Source of the DNA: Euonymus europaeus
Taxonomy: Eukaryota > Streptophyta > Magnoliopsida > Celastrales > Celastraceae
DNA length: 64,000 bases
Direction: 5' to 3'
Assembly: GCA_963580455.1 (NCBI GenBank)
Contig: OY756967.1
Location: 23,730,022-23,794,021, forward strand
In this document: piece by piece, positions 52,249-64,000 of the stretch
Layout of the letters: every line of letters begins with the position of its first letter
Position numbering within the stretch: position 1 is the stretch's first letter
Program-made: the position numbers and the translations under genes
The notes under the pieces: model-generated
The model's database searches: none
Seen by the model: the letters and a program-made list of their open reading frames with translations, nothing else
Told to the model about the DNA's origin: nothing

Positions 52249-52566
52249 TCAACCGCCATCGCCTCCTCCACCACCGTGAGAACTACCGCAACCACTTCCT
52301 TCCATGACAGACACATGCGCTGCTGTTGCGGTCATCACCACAACAGCTGTCATGCCAGCATCATTGTTGGCAGATCCATGATGGCCACCATCAATGTGAT
52401 CATCAGCACCCGTAACTCCATGATATCCTCTACTTTTACCACTACTTTTGCTCGATTTCCGAGAGGATGATCCTTGTCTTGAGATTTTCTCCGATTCTCC
52501 TTTCTTTTTATCTTTTGGTTGGATGCCTGGGAATGGGAGGCAGCCGCACACACTCCTGCACTTCAT
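52249..52566 (-). CDS. Small uncharacterised Ser/Lys- and Gly-rich protein
   Basis: A single frame of 105 aa. It opens MKCRSVCGCLPFPGIQPKDK, then a Ser/Lys-rich middle (SSSRKSSKSSGKSRGYHG) and a His/Gly/Ala region with AGMTAVVVMTATAAHVSVME, ending in a Cys/Ser/Gly-rich GSGCGSSHGGGGGDGG. The ordered Cys/Pro start and Gly tail look like a real small plant protein, but I do not recognise the family. A basic, low-complexity composition means chance cannot be excluded. No signal peptide is evident. Confidence 0.5.
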   Translation of the reverse strand: MKCRSVCGCLPFPGIQPKDKKKGESEKISRQGSSSRKSSKSSGKSRGYHGVTGADDHIDGGHHGSANNDAGMTAVVVMTATAAHVSVMEGSGCGSSHGGGGGDGG

Positions 52567-53168
52567 AGCTCAAGTGACCGAGTATTATCAGGTTTCTTTT
52601 CCAACTCTTCTATAGGCAAGCTTCAATTATTAACACCAGTTGCTTAGTTAATAAGCATTGTTGACAAAAAGGAGACGTTAAAGGAAACTTTTTTCCTTTT
52701 GTCTTCTCCTTCCTTCAACTGTTTGATTTATGCTCTACAGCTTTTTCACCAACCAAAGCAATTTTAATCAATTAATCCATGTGCTTTATCCATGAAATGT
52801 AATTCGAAAATCAGAGATTCCTTAAAGAAGTTTTAATCAAGAAAATGTATCAGAATTCAATCTCCCCCACATGCATTCTGGAGAAACAGAGCATTGTGTG
52901 ATAAATGACAGATCCTTGTAGACGTGGTTAGTTCGCTAATTGACAGGGTGCCAGCAAAATTATATTTTGCATTATTAATTAAGACATATATCAGCTTCAA
53001 TTAAGCTTAATTGCTTGACTTTTGTTGCTCCACATGCGCCGTGGTTGCCGTTTAAAGAAAGGAGAACAGTTCATTCTTTGTGAAAGACAAAGTAAAACGG
53101 CTTTATTTGGGCTAAATTTGAGGAATGAAGGAACAATCTTATCATTGATCTATTGAATAAAATAGACA
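52567..53168. other. Intergenic, no gene seen
   Basis: Promoter side of the small minus-strand gene at left and 3' UTR of the subtilase at right. AT-rich, without recognisable elements. Confidence 0.5.
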
Positions 53169-56120
<2,952 letters not shown>

Positions 56121-57843
56121 TGTAGTGATGAGAAAAGTATTGTTTGTCGAATAATCTGAAGGATATATATATATATATAATAAAGTAAAGGGAAGGGATT
56201 CATATGGTAGTATTTTGTGAATGAACCGAGAATTGAATGCACTATCTGATGTAATATATTTACTGCCATTGTAATAAATTCATATTAGGAATCCCAGCAA
56301 AATATGCACAGAATTAGGACCATATATGAGTAGAAAAACCAAATCTAAAGGATTGATTTATGGTAATTGGTAGGTGCATAATAGGATGGTTAATTTATTA
56401 ATTACAAGCCTTGAAAGGAAATAGTAAATTTTGTGCCTTAATTAGTGCAAATTAAAAAAGGGAAGGTAATTAATTAAAAGATTGTTACCTTCAAATGGGC
56501 TATTACTGATTTTGACCAAATCGGAAAGCATTCCCGAGTTATTTACTTCCTTGATTTGCATTTGTGGCTCGATGGCTGTCAAGATTTTGGTTTTTGGAAT
56601 GGTTTGTAAAGTAAGTACAATATTAACGTACTACTTCGTAAAAGAGTTAAGTTTGGACCAAGGTTTTGATCCAAAAACAAAATGCCTTTCACATTAAATC
56701 GCTGTCTTTCACTAGGGATTGTCCAGCACACATGACGGAATGATCGATTTGTCTAAATTGAATTAATTCAAGTTTAGACATAAATAATATGAAATTTAGA
56801 TCAAAACACAAATATTTTATCAAATTTAAAATCAAATTCAAGTCCAAATATAAAAATTGTATGATTTAATTGTCCAGACTCTAATTCGAATTATATTATT
56901 GTTCGATTAATTTGTCTAGATTAAACTAATCCGGATATGATAAATTAAATACATCCGAAAATTCAAACTAATCGAATCCGGACGTGCAAATGTTTCGTTA
57001 ACACGTATTTTCCAACCCGGAACCGACCCAAAACCAATTTTTTTTCCATCCCTACCTTCCACGATATGGAGAAAGGTATACTTACCTCAAACTCTGTTGT
57101 CAACTATGGGCCCGGACGAGGATTAGGGTCAAGTATGGCGCCCTGGATGCTCACTGTTGCAGCAAACACTACAGGTCGACGAATCATCGACAAAGTAGGA
57201 CTTGCAAGTTAACAAGTCAAAGTCTGATGGTACTTGCAATGTGACAAGTGACAAGTCCCATTGTGGTTTAAACTCATATGAATTGATGAGAAATCATCGG
57301 AAGAGTGTGGACTGTGCAAGGCCTACATTAGAATGTCATTTTTTCAGGTAAGCAAACATCAGAATGTCATTATGATCAAACTGATGTATTGCCAAGTCTT
57401 TGATTGACCGACCCCAAATGAACCATAAAATACATATACCACCACATCAACTAATTACGGTCCAGATATACATAAAACCATACAACATTAATAATACTTC
57501 AAGTAAATTCAATAGCCTACAACCTTAAATTTACATCGTTTGTACCTGCATTCATCTTGTTTGGTTACAAGTCCAAACAAGGATTAAAATAACCACCACT
57601 TTACATTATAACAGTAAAATCCAGCTGCATAAAGTTCTTATTTTTCGGGCAACAAGAACAACCTAATAGGAAACCCTGTGAAAAAAACCCAAACCAAGGA
57701 TGCTAAAATCAGAGCAAATTTGAAACTAAATATATGGAACAATTTACAGATAATATCTGTTGTACTTTTGGAAATAATAAGAGGTAGAAGACTTACTATG
57801 TCAGACACATTGTCACCCAAGAAGGATAATTTTTCTTTTTGTT
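56121..57843. other. Intergenic, AT-rich
   Basis: The subtilase promoter at left ((TA)n near 56166) and Elongin C 3' UTR at right. The stretch 56740-57060 is AT-rich with TTAGATC/AATTCAAGT-type words, similar in flavour to 31620-32340. No gene supported. Confidence 0.5.
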
Positions 57844-59786
57844 TTAAGTATGGAGATAGTTAGCAGCCATCATCAGCTCCAGGGTGATTTCAGGTTCAAT
57901 GTGGAAGTCAGTCTCCTTTCCACTGGGAAAATTATAGAATCGTCATCATAGTGGGAGAAAAAATCAAGAAATTCCAAAGTTTCACTTTTTTGTCTGGATG
58001 AATATCAGCAAATAGTACTGGGAGCTAATTGCCATAGCCAACAAGTAGAGATAAAAGGAAGACACTAGCGGCGCAGATCAAACAACTTTCCTCATGCTGA
58101 AGGAAAAAAAAAATTCAATCATTGGATCGTAATACTCTCCATGTAATATGGTCATTATGTTCAACAACTAAGACATTGACATGCATAACATATCGACATC
58201 ACACAAAATATAAGGCTCCCCACTGTCCCGAATTCTTTGATCCCACTTATGTTTCCACAAGTTCAAAACCAAAGCCCAATCAGCTCAGAACTATTTAAAT
58301 GCTGTGACAGATATTAAAAAATAAACACGACAACTAACATAGACAAGTGAATTCCTCAAGAGTTCAGATGTTAAAATAGAAGTCATTGCATATTTGAATT
58401 ATAACGCCTAAGGCCTCCCATGAGACAAAGGCACTGGATGAGACGAAAGGTATGGCGAAAAAAAATAAAGGCTCTACGAAAAATTTAATTATATGATCTA
58501 AGAATCTGCAATATCACAAAAAACACATGATTTGTTATGAAAAAATCTATCTTGGCAAGATTGTCATCCAGGTGTGTCATGTATGTGTGTTGCATTTGCA
58601 AGTGATTCTCTTTCACATCAAACACACTCCCTTTGCATGTGAGCCACACCTCTTTTGTCTCACTCAAAACCTTTTGCAAGTGATTCTCTTTCACATCAAA
58701 CACACTCCCTTTGCATGTGAGCCACACCTCTTTTGTCTCACTCAAAACCTTCACGATCTTCCAAGATGAGTGACTACGTCTAACAATAGTCTACCAGGGT
58801 GTTCCCTTCAATATTCGAGAAAAAGTCCTATCACATGTCACATTTTATCATTTTTTTTTCTTAATAAATTGAAAGAAGACAGAGTGATTACAGCTATCAA
58901 TCTATTTTGACAACCAGGGTGAACTTGAAATGCTCAATCAATCCTTAACTGTTACAATACACATTAGCAACAGATCTGTACAATAGAAGAATTTATTATC
59001 AGACAAAACACAAAACCTTTTGAGGACCTCTCACAAAGTAATTCAAACAAATATCTCCCTCCATCATAAATTGTGAAGAATTTAGAGGTCACAAACTTAT
59101 AATAATAAAGTATCCATTATATAAAATTTTAGGGGAATAAACAGAGGGGGAAAAACATTTGGGTTTCCTGTTCATAAAAAGCATTATAAAAAACTTATAC
59201 ATTTGACACTGAAGAATCATTTAAACTACTCACTTCATATCAGTTCCACCGTCTAATATATAATCACAACTTCCCACATCCAGCCTTTCAAGTAATTGAA
59301 AAAAAAAATTCAACAAACATGATATTGACGATCAATGCAAAAAAAAAAAAAAAAAAAAAAACACTTCGACGAGGCAATGATTCATGAAATAGATAACACA
59401 CGCCCACACACACACACATGAAGAAGGTTTCAAGAACCAGTACTTGGCAAATTGAAGAGACCAGTAGAAATACTTGCAGATCTTCTCCAGAATGGTAGTG
59501 CTTATCTCGGGGAACCTAACTTCGCCGTGCTGCGTCTCCGCAAAACTCCCTGGTCCACGCCCAATAAAATTAGCAATCTTTAACATGAATTTAAATGAAA
59601 TTATACTAATCAAGCCTAGTATCAGACAATTCATCCGCAAAAGTGAACTCGAATCCTCAAAAACTCTGACGGACCTGGAGAGGTGAGCATGTTACGTATG
59701 GTTTGGGAGACCATGGCGGCCTCCTTGTCGACGACAAACTCGAAGCCCTCGGAGCTGATTAGCTTCACTGTGTCTTCTTTTCTCAT
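57844..59786 (-). CDS. ELC: Elongin C (BTB/POZ, SKP1-like fold)
   Basis: Three exons (59786-59675, 59549-59444, 57922-57844) join in phase to 98 aa, the usual length. The sequence MRKEDTVKLISSEGFEFVVD, KEAAMVSQTIRNMLTSPG, FPEISTTILEKICKYFYWSL and IEPEITLELMMAANYLHT is nearly identical to eukaryotic Elongin C. It adopts a BTB/SKP1 fold and binds Elongin B and BC-box proteins in elongin and cullin-based ubiquitin ligase complexes; in plants its partners are less well known. Exon 3 is separated by a 1.5-kb intron (59443-57923) holding a 78-bp perfect duplication and a poly-A/CA stretch. From memory the Arabidopsis gene is At5g59140. Confidence 0.96.
58595..58750. repeat. Perfect 78-bp tandem duplication in Elongin C intron 2
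   Basis: Units 58595-58672 and 58673-58750 are identical as read (TTTGCAAGTGATTCTCTTTC at both starts). The unit is a multiple of three, so the minus-strand peptide SETKEVWLTCKGSVFDVKEN repeats in frame, but no gene context supports coding. Confidence 0.9.
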
Positions 59787-60470
59787 TTTCTTGGGATCTT
59801 GATTTGTTGATTTGACGGGGAGAGAAGAGTATTGATTAATCGCCCCCTACGTCCTACGAGATCGCAGGAATACAGGGATAAAAACTTGAAACACAGATCA
59901 CCGGGTGGGGTTGGTGGGTACTGTCGTACTGGGTGGACCTTCTTGTGGGCCTGATATACTGGACCTTTGCTGGGAAGACCCATTTCTCATACTTTACTGT
60001 TCAAATGAGTCAGGGCCCATCAATTTCCTACATGGGTGTTTAACTGTTTATACAATGATCCATAATTTGGGGCTTGAGGGCGGTCTGTTCTGTAGTCTGT
60101 AAGGACTAAGGAGAACTTATTTGGGCCTGTCAAGCTTACAACCGACGCCAACTAACATTAAATTTAGCCCAATTGTCTAAGTTGGGTTTGGGCGCATCGT
60201 TTTTGTGCAATTAATTATTGGATTAACTATGAATGGTCAGTTGAATTGACTTACAACTAACCATGGTTGCGACATGATCACATAGCATATACACGGAAAA
60301 ATTGAAAAAAGAAAGAGAGGAAAAAAATCTTAAAAAAAGACCTACTTGTATCTCATCCTCCAAAGTCCCAACCCACAAACCGAATACGAAAGCTTCTTGA
60401 AGTTGTGGTCTTTGAATCACTGGTTGGATAGATTTGAGAAAGATATCGCCTTTTGGGGTATCGGTTTAAG
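59787..60470. promoter_or_regulatory. Divergent promoter region of Elongin C and PP1 genes
   Basis: 684 bp between two start codons pointing away from each other, so it must carry both promoters and leaders. No distinctive shared element was recognised. Small frames at 59783-60420 are not called. Confidence 0.5.
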
Positions 60471-62008
<1,538 letters not shown>

Positions 62009-63865
62009 AAAATATATGATGATTGCTATATGGATTGTCGCGATTGCCAATGTAAGTTTCATGGTAGGATTGATTGTTTGATTAATTCTCTCTTTTGAGA
62101 TAACAGAAATTCCGTAATCAATTTTTTTTTTTTTTTTACTTCATTGTTTTGGAAAGGTTGATACTCTTTTTTGTTGATGTGAGCCCTTTATTAAGTTCCA
62201 TTATGTCTTTTGGAATTCCTTTTCCTTCATTGAAGTTGCTTGAACTTGGATTTTGACAGTACTCGTTTGATTTGAGAGTGGAAGCGTCAAAATTAACGAC
62301 TTGACTTACAACTTGAATTTGGCTTGGAGAGTTTTCGGTAGCTTGTTTTGGTCTTTTGGTTAGAGTCAATGATCTTGAGAAAGGAATGCTTTGAGATGTA
62401 CAAAGGATAGTGTGAAACAAATGGTTTATTGTTGCTTTTAATGGGAGTTATATTGGCAATTTGGTAATCACCTGTGTTGTTTTGTACCTCTATCTTTCGT
62501 ATCTATGCTTCATGAACTGTTCAGAATTGGCTGGTATAATTAAATTGACCTCCATTCCTGGCACCAATGTGGCTAATGCCTACTGTCCTTACCTTTTCTA
62601 ACCATTAAAGGTGTTATATCTCCAATCATTCCTTCCTGGAGCAAAAGATAACTACTTCCCCATCCACTGTGAACAAGGCAACTTTGTGTACATCTTGTAT
62701 GTCCCGGACATCGCATACTGCTAGAGCCTTTTGCACTGGAGTTAGTTACCTTTTTATCCATTGTATCATCATTGCTGCCACCCTTCACTTCCTACTTTTA
62801 CCTGTCCAGTCCAGTATATGTTGTAATCAATTGCTGCAACGTACTTTTCTGTGGTAAAATAAAACTGTTTCAGTGTTGCCAGTGGTTTATGTTGTCTCTA
62901 TAGATGGTATGATTATTATCATTGTCATCACTAATCTACTTCTGTCACTTAATCCAGTTATATGGCTACTAAGCTAAAAGAAAAGGGTAAACAATTCTCA
63001 TGTACAAGCGTCCATAGTGGGCGGGGTCGGGACAAGCATGATGTATGCAGTCTTTATTCCCACATAATAAGTGGAGAGACTATTTTTAGGAATTGAACCA
63101 GTAACCTATTGCAACTGTACCACTGAATCACATGACTACTAAACTATGCTGACAATATACCTTGCATTGGGATCCTTGTAGCATCCCTTGGAAATTGATC
63201 ATTTTTTGTTCTTCCATGCAACCAAAGGACAGGAGACTTTCTGATATAGGTTTTGTTGGTCTCTGCAATAAGGATGTTCTTACTTCCATTATCTCATTAG
63301 ATATGATGTTGTTCTGGCCATTTGAATTCCCTTTTTGGTTACTTCTTATATTTCCTTTACTGGCTCAGGATATCAATTCCCAATAGGCTGTCACTGCACT
63401 GCTTCATGTATTTATATGATCATTCAATTTATTTGTTAAAATGTTTCTATATTCCATTTAAGTTGAAAACTCTTTTGCAGAGTTTCTTTCCATTTGTGAT
63501 CTAAAGGAAGCGGTTGAAGATAAAGCTCGTTCAAGTTCAAGCTGAGTGAAAGCGCTTGCTCGGTTTGCTGAATTGTATCTTTTCAATAGTTATGACTTAT
63601 TTTGAGACATTATTTTGGATCAACTTTCCAACTCGGTTTGGAGCTGACCGTCAGTTTCTTCTTTATGATTAAAGTTCTGTCAGTAAAATTATGATAACCA
63701 TGCAAAATGCATTTTGTCTTGTAAATGAATGCCCATGTACAATATGGATGGATGGCTCTCGGATCTCATATTCACCAGACTTCCAGTGTTGAGTGTGTTT
63801 TTTTGTTTCGATTTAGGATCGAACTTCGTCCTGGCAACAATTCATGCATGTGTTCCATTATATAT
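62009..63865. other. Intergenic downstream of PP1, contains an Au-like SINE
   Basis: PP1 3' UTR, then AT-rich DNA with a SINE at about 62990-63150 (minus). The frames at 62136-63504 are chance or repeat-derived. Confidence 0.55.
62990..63150 (-). mobile_element. Au-type SINE (tRNA-derived retroposon)
   Basis: Read on the minus strand: a polymerase III box B (GGTTCAATTCC, 63089-63099) is preceded by a CAGTGGTACAG-like box A region. It is followed by GACTGCATACATCATGC (63036-63052) and CCCGACCCCGCCCACTATGG (63012-63031). These match the diagnostic GGCTGCGTACAT and CGGACCCCGC segments of the angiosperm Au SINE. Ends and target duplication are not resolved; the copy is diverged. Confidence 0.75.
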
Positions 63866-64000
63866 ATGCAGGCTTGTGCTCCACCTTCTAATGGTGGTTA
63901 TACTCTGCCCTCAAAAAGCTCACCTACAAAAGCACCACCATCTCAGAAGTACTCGCCACTTCCTCATAGTGGCTATACTCTCCACCAACAAAAGCAACGC
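63866..64000 (+). CDS. Open frame running off the right edge, Pro/Ser-rich
   Basis: An ATG at 63866 opens MQACAPPSNGGYTLPSKSSP followed by THAPP-like Pro/Ser/Lys sequence with two GGYTL/SGYTL phrases, open to the window end. An AG just before GCTTGTGCTCC (TATGCAG|GCT) could instead be a splice acceptor of a gene to the right. No family recognised. Confidence 0.3.
   Translation, partial: MQACAPPSNGGYTLPSKSSPTKAPPSQKYSPLPHSGYTLHQQKQR

Noticed and set aside
58485..58754. 89-aa frame over the 78-bp duplication
   Set aside because: Lies in an Elongin C intron and is open only because of the duplicated unit; no gene signals.

Overview
This is nuclear DNA from a core eudicot plant. The genes have many GT-AG introns with AT-rich sequence between exons. 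They encode plant-only families (LUX-type GARP Myb, PLS-class PPR, pTAC16, SMO2, plant subtilase) and proteins with chloroplast transit peptides. Intergenic DNA is AT-rich with microsatellites, tandem repeats and old transposon fragments. I cannot name the species. No CRISPR array, bacterial operon, tRNA or rRNA gene was seen.

Layout. 1-8.3 kb: the tail of an unidentified gene, a small plastid membrane protein (-), a LUX/PCL1-type clock regulator (+) with evening-element sequences upstream, and an intronless PPR gene (-). 8.6-15.6 kb: a decayed DnaJ-like gene (+), a low-temperature-induced 65 kDa-like gene (+) and a 14-exon plastid sugar-transporter-type MFS gene (-). 17-30 kb: a small unknown gene (+), the TFIIA large subunit (-), 3.9 kb of repeats, and a 13-exon PWI/RS splicing factor (+). 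32.6-42.6 kb: pTAC16 (+), a DUF604 glycosyltransferase-like gene (+), a TAC1/SUPERMAN-like zinc finger (-) and a tropinone-reductase-like SDR (+), followed by a broken copy of one SDR exon. 44.8-48.7 kb: SMO2 sterol 4-methyl oxidase (-). 51.7-56.1 kb: two small unknown genes and a subtilase (-). 57.8-62 kb: Elongin C (-) divergent from a PP1 catalytic subunit (+). An open frame runs off the right edge.

Exon structures were built by hand from splice signals, reading phase and family similarity. In every multi-exon gene given a full model the exon phases close exactly, so these models are strong although no transcript was consulted. Most genes are unrelated housekeeping or regulatory genes. What links them is gene order: from memory of the Arabidopsis map, the same families occur in the At3g46/At5g59 and At1g07/At2g29 segments, so this window may keep an ancestral order that became split in Arabidopsis. 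The points most worth checking are the SDR whose catalytic Tyr is His, its duplicated exon, the decayed DnaJ gene, two GC-AG introns, the evening elements at LUX, an Au-type SINE, and a perfect 78-bp duplication in the Elongin C intron.
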